A stretch of 40,720 nucleotides of DNA from a virus, in IMG/VR virus record IMGVR_UViG_3300046002_004017, positions 1 to 40,720 of that record; one strand, 5' to 3'. Shown piece by piece: positions 32,065-39,010 of the stretch. A model generated the notes under the pieces. That model was given only the letters and a program-made list of their open reading frames with translations. It made no database searches and was not told where the DNA came from. Made by a program: the position numbers and the translations under genes. Numbering within the stretch: position 1 is the stretch's first letter; each line of letters starts with the position of its first letter.

Positions 32065-32397
32065 TTAAAATTGTTGATAAACTATATCTTCACCATTACA
32101 ACCTAAAACCTGTGTGTTATCGTTAAGGTAATTTAAGACAATCTCAAATTCCTCTTCAGAGTCACCATCAGCTTCTGTTATATCAATACTATAATTATTA
32201 GCAATATCCATATAATGGTCTTCACTATAATCACAACAAATAGCTATAACATCTAGTTCTATCTCTTCACCTGTAGACTCTTCATATTCTTCTAGATACT
32301 CAAAGATTATGCCTTTAGCTTCATAACTAAATTGTTCAGTGCGACCATGATTATGAAAAGCATCACAGAATTGGCTAAAGTTGATTGATTGTTTCAT
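32065..32397 (-). CDS. Strongly acidic early protein, candidate DNA-mimic anti-restriction protein
   Basis: This 110-aa protein has 27 Asp/Glu against three Lys/Arg, a net charge near -24. It contains FSYEAKGIIFEYLEEYEEST and LDVIAICCDYSED, a pattern I recognise from small phage and plasmid proteins of unknown function. It is the first sizeable gene after the strong host promoter at 32568-32596. T7 has its DNA-mimic Ocr (gp0.3, about 117 aa) at the same place with the same size and charge. No sequence homology to Ocr is evident, so the analogy is of position and charge. Confidence 0.75.
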   Translation of the reverse strand: MKQSINFSQFCDAFHNHGRTEQFSYEAKGIIFEYLEEYEESTGEEIELDVIAICCDYSEDHYMDIANNYSIDITEADGDSEEEFEIVLNYLNDNTQVLGCNGEDIVYQQF

Positions 32398-32422
32398 GAT
32401 TAAATTATCCTTTAGGTTACTA

Positions 32423-32512
32423 TTAAATTAAATTACTACGGATTAACTTACGTTGTCTTAATGTTACTAACATCTCACTACATTCTAAATAAAGGTTATT
32501 TATGTGTTTCAT
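32423..32512 (-). CDS. Leader peptide or tiny early protein (29 aa)
   Basis: The ATG at 32512 has a consensus AAGGAG eight bases upstream and is the first start after the host promoter. The product MKHINNLYLECSEMLVTLRQ plus RKLIRSNLI is helical and basic. It may be a genuine tiny protein or a translated leader for the acidic gene 26 bases downstream. Confidence 0.5.
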   Translation of the reverse strand: MKHINNLYLECSEMLVTLRQRKLIRSNLI

Positions 32513-32567
32513 TTTAAAACTCCTTTTTAATTAACTTACTAAACTACTTATCTACTACTGAGACTCC

Positions 32568-32596
32568 ACAATATATAGATAGTTACTACGTGTCAA
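32568..32596 (-). promoter_or_regulatory. Host sigma70-type early promoter
   Basis: Minus strand TTGACA (32591-32596, perfect) and TATTGT (32568-32573) with a 17-base spacer; TATATT with a 15-base spacer is an alternative -10. It faces the early genes and is preceded by an AT-rich upstream stretch resembling an UP element. Confidence 0.75.
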
Positions 32597-32734
32597 CAGT
32601 TATTTTAAAGAAATAGTAAATTAATAGTAATAAATGAAAAAATAGGTGAAAACTTATAATCAATATATAGATGTCATAGAGTAGCTACCATCACTTCGTT
32701 GACACTCCGCTGGCTATCATATAACAGAATGTAA

Positions 32735-32776
32735 GATAATCATGAGATGACTAAAGATAATCATGAGATGACTAAA
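32735..32776. repeat. Two perfect 21-bp tandem repeats
   Basis: The unit GATAATCATGAGATGACTAA plus A occurs twice without a gap, 32735-32755 and 32756-32776. A 21-bp period equals two helical turns, so two protein-binding sites would lie on the same DNA face. It lies about 140 bases upstream of the early promoter -35. Confidence 0.85.
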
Positions 32777-32785
32777 GATGTATAC

Positions 32786-32832
32786 ATAAGTAAAACTTAT
32801 TGATAACTGAAGATTCCATAAGTTTTACTTAT
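32786..32832. repeat. Nested 15-bp inverted repeats
   Basis: ATAAGTAAAACTTAT (32786-32800) and its exact reverse complement (32818-32832) flank a 17-base centre. Each arm is itself a dyad (ATAAGT, AAA, ACTTAT). This fourfold arrangement is typical of paired operator half-sites or a recombination/replication element. Confidence 0.85.
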
Positions 32833-32919
32833 ATAAAAAAAATAGTGAAATAAGCAATTAAATATATTAAGAGTATACCGACCTGTATACACCTTAAGAA
32901 TCTCTGCTTATTTCACTAT
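32833..32919 (-). terminator. Large-hairpin intrinsic terminator between late and early regions
   Basis: Minus strand ATAGTGAAATAAGCA (32905-32919) pairs perfectly over 15 bp with TGCTTATTTCACTAT (32842-32856) and is followed by T8. Inside the 48-base apical region GTATAC, six bases, GTATAC forms a second stem. It would stop transcription running out of the terminase gene before it reaches the early promoter. Confidence 0.8.
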
Positions 32920-33209
32920 GTTTGCTACTGATTACCCTGCCGATTACCCTTGTATTATCCCCAGTTTACCCTTAAGACATTCCATATCTCTTTACTTCCT
33001 ATATATATCAATCACTTACGTGTTACCTTGCCTTAATCCTGCCGTAGATGTGCATGATTTGTATATAGGGGCAGCTCGTTGAGTATATTCTCGCGACAAT
33101 CTATAGATACCTCCCGATAACCTAAAGAGTATCGCGAGTACCCCAGCGGGGGGAAACCCTACGCTACACGCTAGAGTAACCTACTCATATTTTTTCTACT
33201 AAATTATTC

Positions 33210-33299
33210 CCCCTGTGGGTAATCTTTGAGTAACCTTATGTTTCCCTTGTGGGTAATCTTTAAGATACCTTTTGGTTTCCTTAAAGGTAATCTATCACT
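33210..33299. repeat. Imperfect ~34-bp tandem repeats
   Basis: Two long units share CCTGTGGGTAATCTTT / CCTTGTGGGTAATCTTT and a following ACCTT..G-TTT; a third truncated unit begins CCTTAAAGGTAATCTAT. Repeats of this type flank the terminal redundancy in T7-like genomes. Confidence 0.65.
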
Positions 33300-33456
33300 C
33301 TGCTATAGGATAACTAGGAGATTGCTATAGGAGTCTTATAGATTTATGTTAAGTATTATTTAATACATAATCATGATATAGAATAAATTGTAAGTTAATG
33401 TATAAGAAATGCTACTAGAACACTATAAGAGAATCTATTAGATTATCTAGTAGTAT

Positions 33457-33481
33457 CTTATAGATTATCTTATAGATTATT
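33457..33481 (-). repeat. Tandem ATCTATAAG leader repeat after the 33.5 kb promoter
   Basis: The same 25-bp unit as 14347-14371, placed about 20 bases downstream of the promoter's presumed RNA start. Confidence 0.7.
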
Positions 33482-33494
33482 ATTAGTATTCTCT

Positions 33495-33534
33495 ACCCCT
33501 ATAACCGTCACCGAAAACTGTAAGTCATTGATTC
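33495..33534 (-). promoter_or_regulatory. Phage RNA polymerase promoter at the genome left end
   Basis: Minus strand AATCAATGACTTACAG, TTTTCGGTGACGG, TTATAGGGG; likely first base at 33499. It is the best match to the consensus of the four copies. In T7 such end-proximal promoters (phi OL) help replication initiation and DNA entry. Confidence 0.85.
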
Positions 33535-33608
33535 TTTATATCAAGTGGTTGATTCTTAAGACAATTATTAGGCTACTTTTAGACCTCTTAAAATTACCCT
33601 TTAAAAGC

Positions 33609-33652
33609 TCTAAAAGAGTATCTAATAATGTCTAAAAGAGTACCTAATAATG
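33609..33652. repeat. Two 22-bp tandem repeats
   Basis: The unit TCTAAAAGAGTATCTAATAATG is followed by a copy with one change, 14 bases after the terminase stop. Possibly a remnant of the packaging or end region. Confidence 0.75.
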
Positions 33653-33665
33653 CTATTTATTTAGT

Positions 33666-35357
33666 CTAATAGTTTACCCAAGAATCACTTCTCATTCCTC
33701 CGTGACCTGACATATCCATGAAGTCATTCAATGCGTCTCTCCGTAAGTCCTCTAAGTGGTCTTGATGAACTGTATCTTGATTCTTTCTAAGTGAGTCCTG
33801 CCAATAGGCTACTGCACCTGCGAAAGCATCTAGTCTATCATCATGAATTAAAGCCCCTCTGTCTCTAGTGATTCTAGAGAGTTGATAGAATAAACTATAG
33901 CGTGGGTCTTCAGTCTTTAAGTCTGACTCTATGACATCTCTAGATACCACTAGTCTATGCTGAGCTAACACAGGCTCTAGAATATCTATGATACGTTTTT
34001 CTTTCTGTATATTAGTTCTACTTTTTTCAGGGTTAATAGTCACTGGATAAATACTAGCCATAGCAGCTTCCAGTAATGTCTTAAACATCCCATCCCCAAA
34101 GTTATCCTCAATATCAATGAAGTTGACTGTGTGTTTCTTAGCGAGATTCCCTAGTGCCATAAGGGTACTCTCAGAGTAACCATCCTTAAACCCACCTGAA
34201 GCTACTAGATACAGCATACCATTGAGTTGTTTAACTATAGCATAGCCTGTTTCATCTTTACCTCTACCTGAAGGGTCAATAAACATCATGCACCCTTGGT
34301 AATCTATCCACTCAGGAGATACCCACATAGGTTTATACCACTTGTCTCCTGATAACCCGATAGACTCTATAGGTAACAGTTGTTCTCTACCTGAAGCCCA
34401 TGACACTTTCACAGGGGCTACATCAGTATGCAAGTCTAATACAGTAAAGTCTGATAACTTAAGAGGAAACTTATCAATATCACTAAGGCTAGTGTCCAAC
34501 ATAAACTGTAAGGCAAACCCTGCTTTACCATAGGATGCCTCACGTTCTACTAAGTCTAAGTCAGTAAACCTTAAGGGGTCTGTAGGTTGTCCTCTACCTC
34601 CACAGTCAGTACTAATGGAAGGATTAGCAGTCAAAGCTTTAGTAATGAAGTCTGCTAGAGTTCCATTGTATCTCGCAGGATTCTTAGGGTATCTCGAAGT
34701 CCAAATCTTAACCTCATACCCACGTTCAGGGAGTGACTTATAGATAGACATCTCAGATTGTGGTGTACCAAGATAGGTAATCTCTCCACCCGGTAAGATA
34801 ATTGCATCAAACTCTTTAATGATATTCAGTAGTGTATCTCTAGCTGTCTGTGTCACAGAGTTATTCAATGACTCAATATCATCAGCAATGATACGACTAG
34901 CACGAGACCCTGTAAGTTGACCAGTGATACCTACAGATTTAACTGAGGGAGCATGGGCAGGTCTCGCAGGTGCTACATCAAAAGCAATGTTAGAATCCCG
35001 TTGACCATCATTAGCAACTAAGTGTTGTAGAAACGGAACATCATTGATAAGTCTCTTAGTGAATATACTAAAGTCATCTGAACGGGTCTTACTTGCAGAT
35101 ACCACAAGAATCTTTTCATCAGGATTATTTAATAATAACCAACAACAATAAGCAGAAGTAATCCAACTCTTACCAATACCACGGAAAGCCTGAATCATCC
35201 TACGCTTAGGTGCATATTGTAAGTAATACGCTATGTCATACTGTACTGGTGTAGGGTCAGGTAATGCTAAATGTTTCCATATCACATAGAGAAACTTACG
35301 GAAGTCTTTCTTAATCTCTATTAACTGTGATGTAGGTATCTTCTTTAATTCTTTCAA
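33666..35357 (-). CDS. Large terminase subunit (T7 gp19-like)
   Basis: This 563-aa packaging motor has an ATPase domain with Walker A RGIGKS at 59-64 (AFRGIGKSWITSAY matches the T7 pattern) and Walker B IIADDIE near 156-162. The nuclease domain has MFIDPSGRGKDETG (D361) and the C-terminal DDRLDAFAGAVAYW. It cuts concatemers and pumps DNA into procapsids. A TTG start at 35357 is supported by AAAGGAG six bases upstream and by overlap with the stop of a 33-aa gene. Confidence 0.95.
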   Translation of the reverse strand: MKELKKIPTSQLIEIKKDFRKFLYVIWKHLALPDPTPVQYDIAYYLQYAPKRRMIQAFRGIGKSWITSAYCCWLLLNNPDEKILVVSASKTRSDDFSIFTKRLINDVPFLQHLVANDGQRDSNIAFDVAPARPAHAPSVKSVGITGQLTGSRASRIIADDIESLNNSVTQTARDTLLNIIKEFDAIILPGGEITYLGTPQSEMSIYKSLPERGYEVKIWTSRYPKNPARYNGTLADFITKALTANPSISTDCGGRGQPTDPLRFTDLDLVEREASYGKAGFALQFMLDTSLSDIDKFPLKLSDFTVLDLHTDVAPVKVSWASGREQLLPIESIGLSGDKWYKPMWVSPEWIDYQGCMMFIDPSGRGKDETGYAIVKQLNGMLYLVASGGFKDGYSESTLMALGNLAKKHTVNFIDIEDNFGDGMFKTLLEAAMASIYPVTINPEKSRTNIQKEKRIIDILEPVLAQHRLVVSRDVIESDLKTEDPRYSLFYQLSRITRDRGALIHDDRLDAFAGAVAYWQDSLRKNQDTVHQDHLEDLRRDALNDFMDMSGHGGMRSDSWVNY

Positions 35358-35455
35358 TGGTTCTCCTTTGGTTTCTTAAAGATTACTATTACTTCATAGG
35401 AAGCTCTAGGAGGCTCTACTACAACTCTACCTATACAAACATATAGGTAAAACAT
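35354..35455 (-). CDS. Tiny protein (33 aa) coupled to large terminase
   Basis: The ATG at 35455 has a full AGGAGG seven bases upstream and the stop overlaps the terminase TTG. The product MFYLYVCIGRVVVEPPRASY plus EVIVIFKKPKENH is hydrophobic at the N-terminus and basic at the end. The ribosome-binding site lies within a GCCTC-TAG-GAGGC hairpin that could regulate it. In T7 the Rz/Rz1 spanin genes lie here, but this is too short to be called one. Confidence 0.6.
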   Translation of the reverse strand: MFYLYVCIGRVVVEPPRASYEVIVIFKKPKENH

Positions 35456-35579
35456 AGTAATGCCTCCTAGAGGCTCTTACGTGCGTTCTAGGGGTATCTA
35501 TAGACTACCTAGAGACTCCCAAAGTTAAACTCTGTGAGATTATCTCTAGGAATCTATAGTTATCTAAGGTATCTAAAGG

Positions 35580-35858
35580 TTAATGAAATGCAGACTCACC
35601 ACTAAAATCAGGTAAGCTATTAACGACATCTTGAATATCTTCAGCTACTTTAGGACTATCAATCTTATTGTCTTTTAAGAATTGCCTTACGATATTCAGA
35701 TAGGTTGCTGAGGGTGGAATTAACCACGGACTACCATCTTCTTTAAGGACAGCCTTACCTTCATCTGTAAGTAATGGCATACCCTGTAAGACTAACTTAC
35801 ACCATGAAGCCATACTGCCATGTATTTCACCTAATTCTATTTCTGTTGCTTTACTCAT
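35580..35858 (-). CDS. Small terminase subunit (T7 gp18-like)
   Basis: This 92-aa protein precedes large terminase and is similar in length to T7 gp18 (89 aa). It contains LGEIHGSMASWCKLVLQGMP and PPSATYLNIVRQFLKDNKID, the pattern of small terminases with helical DNA-binding and oligomerisation segments. It recognises concatemer DNA for packaging. The ATG has AAAGGAATC upstream. Confidence 0.88.
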   Translation of the reverse strand: MSKATEIELGEIHGSMASWCKLVLQGMPLLTDEGKAVLKEDGSPWLIPPSATYLNIVRQFLKDNKIDSPKVAEDIQDVVNSLPDFSGESAFH

Positions 35859-35872
35859 TAAGATTCCTTTTG

Positions 35873-36490
35873 TTAAATGTTAAGACCAGCATCAAGAGTA
35901 CCAAAAGGATTTAAACTTACGGTACTACTGCCTACACCTGTACCTACTGTACGAGGAATCTTAAGACTATCTGAAGAGTTCAATTGATTACCAGTAGCAG
36001 AACCATTAGATTTACCTTGAGAGTTCTGCTGGATTAACATATTGTTATCTTCAGCTAACCTAGGGGATTTGTAAGATGACTCAAAGTACTTATTCCAACC
36101 ATCAGGGTGTGCATTGAAAGACTCTACCATCTGAGGTTTCTGAACGTAGTCTGAAGGTTTTAAGGTAAACCCTTGTAACCTACTTAATCCCTCACTAGCT
36201 TCTGTTTGAGTATTACTAGTGACACCTGTAAAGATATTTCTAGTCGTAGCAGGTTTATAATCAGCAGTACCTATACGGTTCTTTTGAGCATTAGCCAGTT
36301 TAGAAGTAAAATAACCAGTAGCTTCTTTTAAAGAAGACAATACAGAGTCATAAGAGTCTGAACCATAATACTTACCACTATAAGGGTCTTTAACTAAACT
36401 TAAAGATTTCTCTCTAGAGATTCCTTGTCCAAATATAGGGTCTGCTAGGTAACTAAAGATATTCTCTACTGAAGCCTTTTGATTAGCCAT
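35873..36490 (-). CDS. Hypothetical virion-region protein (205 aa)
   Basis: Hydrophilic Ser/Asn/Tyr-rich protein beginning MANQKASVENIFSYLADPIF and ending SLNPFGTLDAGLNI. The ATG overlaps the holin stop by one base and it ends 15 bases before the small terminase start. I do not recognise the family. It is probably largely disordered between residues about 90 and 170. A virion or packaging accessory role is possible from position only. Confidence 0.6.
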   Translation of the reverse strand: MANQKASVENIFSYLADPIFGQGISREKSLSLVKDPYSGKYYGSDSYDSVLSSLKEATGYFTSKLANAQKNRIGTADYKPATTRNIFTGVTSNTQTEASEGLSRLQGFTLKPSDYVQKPQMVESFNAHPDGWNKYFESSYKSPRLAEDNNMLIQQNSQGKSNGSATGNQLNSSDSLKIPRTVGTGVGSSTVSLNPFGTLDAGLNI

Positions 36491-36768
36491 TAGGGTACTC
36501 CTGTGATTCTCTGTAAGATTTTCTCTAAGGCACTCGTACCTAAACTAGCCAGTACCGCAGCGATACCTAGTTGTGCAGCAAAAGGTAATGTAGGCATAAA
36601 GCTAATAGCAGCAGCAGCAGCCATACCTAATGCACCACTACAGATTGCCCTGCCGATTACTATACGAACTGTTAAGACATCTTTAGTTAACAGGAGTTGA
36701 CCTAAGCCCACTAGAGAACCTAGTAGAGCAAGCCATAAGACTCCCTTGGTTGCTTCATCGTGAATCAT
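36490..36768 (-). CDS. Putative holin
   Basis: This 92-aa protein has two or three hydrophobic spans: GVLWLALLGSLVGLGQLLL, ICSGALGMAAAAAISFM, and AQLGIAAVLASLGTSAL, with a charged end. This pattern and the position before terminase fit a holin that times lysis; in T7 the holin gp17.5 lies at the same point between fibre and small terminase. It overlaps the upstream gene by one base. Confidence 0.72.
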   Translation of the reverse strand: MIHDEATKGVLWLALLGSLVGLGQLLLTKDVLTVRIVIGRAICSGALGMAAAAAISFMPTLPFAAQLGIAAVLASLGTSALEKILQRITGVP

Positions 36769-37340
36769 TATGTAACCTTTCTTATCCCTAAAATCCTACC
36801 TGCATAAAGCATCTTAGGCATATCTGTGTGTGACTTCCAACCTATATTGATAGAGTTATATTTACCGCGCCACAATGGATGATGTACCTCAAGCTGAAAG
36901 CTAGATGGTCTAATGTCTAAGTGGAACCACCATGCAGTAGCCTCATTGCCCCACTCATAAGACTTAGTGACATCTTCTAGTGGCTTGCTAAAGTAAGCAT
37001 AATTAAATCCATATGCACTGTTACGTTGTAACCACATTACTCTGCACCACCAGCGATATACAGCATGAGTGTCATAGTACGCTTGCGTCTTGAGGACAGT
37101 ATTGCCATACATCCCATACCAAAATTCATCTGTATTATTGTCGTGAGTATTAAACCAACTAAGCCATGACACTAAGTTATCTCTTGGTAGAGTTACTTTC
37201 TGCTTGCTATAGCGTTTAACTGTATCAAGTTTAAAAGTCCTAGTGATAAACATACAGGCGATAGGTGAAAGAACCCTAGCCACTTGCCCTACAACGAATA
37301 GTGGTAGCCAGTAGATTGCCCATTGTAGGTATTTAAACAA
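36768..37340 (-). CDS. DUF7338-like membrane-anchored phage protein (190 aa)
   Basis: An N-terminal span (YLQWAIYWLPLFVVGQ) is followed by a Trp/Tyr-rich domain with WFNTHDNNTDEFWYGMYG and WLQRNSAYGFNY, a pattern I recognise from a widespread phage family often placed near lysis genes (DUF7338). Its activity is unknown. The start overlaps the chaperone-like gene and the stop overlaps the holin start, so it is in the fibre-lysis operon. Confidence 0.65.
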   Translation of the reverse strand: MFKYLQWAIYWLPLFVVGQVARVLSPIACMFITRTFKLDTVKRYSKQKVTLPRDNLVSWLSWFNTHDNNTDEFWYGMYGNTVLKTQAYYDTHAVYRWWCRVMWLQRNSAYGFNYAYFSKPLEDVTKSYEWGNEATAWWFHLDIRPSSFQLEVHHPLWRGKYNSINIGWKSHTDMPKMLYAGRILGIRKVT

Positions 37341-37689
37341 TTGAATCCCTCGCTTCTTGACGTAATAGTTTTATTGCAGCAGGAATAGCTATACCTGTTT
37401 CACTAAAGCGAGCTACAAGCCAATCTGTTGAGGCTAGGTAGGCTATGGCTTCTGCGTTGATTTCTGATTGTGTTTTAACTGGCTCAACATACGGCTGAAT
37501 GTTAGCTTCAACATCGGCAATAATATCGGCAAAGTCTGTTAAGTCGCCCCCATATTTAGCTACGTCTGCACGTAATAAATCCATCTGACTGTCAGCGTAA
37601 GCAATAGAGGCAATCTGCTTAAATCCATCATCAAGCCAAGTGGCTTCTATTGCGTTAGCGTTAGTATATTTAATTACATTTAAAATCAT
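37333..37689 (-). CDS. Putative tail-fibre assembly protein (118 aa)
   Basis: The ATG overlaps the fibre stop as ATGA. The C-terminal half SEINAEAIAYLASTDWLVAR followed by AIKLLRQEARDSIV matches a pattern common in proteins encoded right after phage fibres and thought to help fibre folding. The N-terminal half is alpha/beta. T7 has no such chaperone, so fibre and chaperone may have been exchanged together. Confidence 0.62.
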   Translation of the reverse strand: MILNVIKYTNANAIEATWLDDGFKQIASIAYADSQMDLLRADVAKYGGDLTDFADIIADVEANIQPYVEPVKTQSEINAEAIAYLASTDWLVARFSETGIAIPAAIKLLRQEARDSIV

Positions 37690-38933
37690 AACGTTGACCC
37701 TTTTAATAAAATGTAGTTAATAACTACAGCATCTGATAGTGACGCCCCACTAATGTTAGAAAGTACAATATAAAAACCACCTGCTGAGGGGAACGCAACG
37801 GAACGATAACTAACGGCATTAGCTGAACCTGAATTAACTGTTGCGAGTACAGAATAACCAGCTGAAAATAATGAGTTATTTACATAAAATTGAGCTGTCA
37901 CTCCAGATGATAGCGCTGCATTGTGAGTTGTTATTTGTCCAGAAGGTTTATTTAAAGTAACTGAGGTTGATTTGCTGGTAGCTTGAGTAACAGAACCACC
38001 TAAGCCTTCTCTATACCCTACTAGCGTAGAAGCTGTGTCACCATCTTTACGCTTAATCGTCACATAAAACGTACTAGTAGTAACCGCTGTGATAGTCAAC
38101 TCATCACCACTAGCTACGGTATAGCTTGCATTGCCCTGTACGCTAATGTTCCCACCATGTGTGATGATAGTACCAGCCGCAGGATAAACGATACGCCATG
38201 AGCCAGCCTGTGGTGCATTAGGGAGTGCTGTGATGGTTGGTGTGGCTGTCCAGTCTTGTAGATTACCGTTAGCAGTAGTCCACAATGGCGTTGTTGTAGC
38301 TGTTGCTGTTATTGTTGCGCGTTTAGTTTCAATAGCACCAGTAAGTGAGCCACCAGCAATATCTAGTTTTAAACTTGGGTCATACAGACTAGCAGCTAGA
38401 GCACTAGCAGCAGCTTCACTAGCTTTAACCGTAGCGATACCTGCTTGAGTCGTAGCAATGCCAGCCTGTGTTGTGGCTGTAGCTACACTGGTGGGTATCG
38501 TAGAGTCAACATAAGATTTACTTGTAGCATCTGAAGCATCTACAGGTGTCCCTACGTTCTTAATTACCTTACTATTAGCTTCATATTTGTTATCTAAGGT
38601 ATCTAGTACCATAGCATTTACTAGAGAATCATTACCTTCTTCTACAACATATAAACCTTGTAGAGAGGAAGTATCTAATAGACTCTCAGTTAACGTAGAA
38701 CCATCTACAAAGTCAACGATAGGTGTCGTAGGAGTTACTCGCTTGATTAACACGATTGCTAATGAAGCTGGTGCTGTAGTAATTGAAATACTTGATGCTG
38801 TTAGCCATGTGTAATCGGTAGTCTCTACACCTGCTACATAGACTTTCACATGGGCTTTCGCTAGATACAGGAAGGTAACTGAGAATATCTTATTACTTCC
38901 ATCACCTAGATAGGAAACACTTGAGAGTGCCAT
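37686..38933 (-). CDS. Tail fibre protein with T7 gp17-type N-terminus
   Basis: The N-terminal 150 residues (GDGSNKIFSVTFLYLAKAHV, then VKVYVAG and RVTPTTPIVDF) match the T7 fibre attachment domain that binds the tail. A short collagen-like/heptad region follows (TTQAGIATTQAGIATVKASE, about residues 154-175), then a beta-rich tip with Thr/Ser. At 415 aa it is much shorter than T7 gp17 (553 aa), so the receptor-binding tip is different. The ATG at 38933 has AAAGGAAT upstream and follows a terminator. Confidence 0.88.
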   Translation of the reverse strand: MALSSVSYLGDGSNKIFSVTFLYLAKAHVKVYVAGVETTDYTWLTASSISITTAPASLAIVLIKRVTPTTPIVDFVDGSTLTESLLDTSSLQGLYVVEEGNDSLVNAMVLDTLDNKYEANSKVIKNVGTPVDASDATSKSYVDSTIPTSVATATTQAGIATTQAGIATVKASEAAASALAASLYDPSLKLDIAGGSLTGAIETKRATITATATTTPLWTTANGNLQDWTATPTITALPNAPQAGSWRIVYPAAGTIITHGGNISVQGNASYTVASGDELTITAVTTSTFYVTIKRKDGDTASTLVGYREGLGGSVTQATSKSTSVTLNKPSGQITTHNAALSSGVTAQFYVNNSLFSAGYSVLATVNSGSANAVSYRSVAFPSAGGFYIVLSNISGASLSDAVVINYILLKGSTL

Positions 38934-38945
38934 TTGATTCCTTTA

Positions 38946-38985
38946 GAAAAATTGAAAGAGTCCTCTAGGGTTACTAAAGGACTCT
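38946..38985 (-). terminator. Intrinsic terminator between internal virion protein D and tail fibre
   Basis: Minus strand AGAGTCCT pairs perfectly over 8 bp with AGGACTCT around a 13-base loop and is followed by TTCAATTTTTC. It would lower fibre expression relative to the ejection proteins. Confidence 0.78.
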
Positions 38986-39010
38986 AATGGTTATCATTAC
39001 TTTTAAGGTA

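Larger units (their letters stand above)
32513..33665 (-). other. Early control region and probable genome-end region, non-coding
   Basis: About 1.15 kb without a supportable gene between the large terminase stop and the first early gene. It holds a phage promoter (33495-33534), tandem 22-bp repeats (33609-33652), imperfect 34-bp repeats (33210-33299), a GC-rich hairpin island near 33140-33180, a large hairpin terminator (32833-32919), nested inverted repeats (32786-32832), a 21-bp tandem repeat (32735-32776) and the host promoter. In T7-like phages the terminal redundancy lies exactly between large terminase and the early genes. Confidence 0.75.

Noticed and set aside
32735-32776. CRISPR-like array
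   Set aside because: Only two contiguous repeats with no spacers and no cas genes.
33000-33665. Short frames in the control region (10-13 codons)
   Set aside because: Too short and without consistent ribosome-binding sites or overlap with neighbours.
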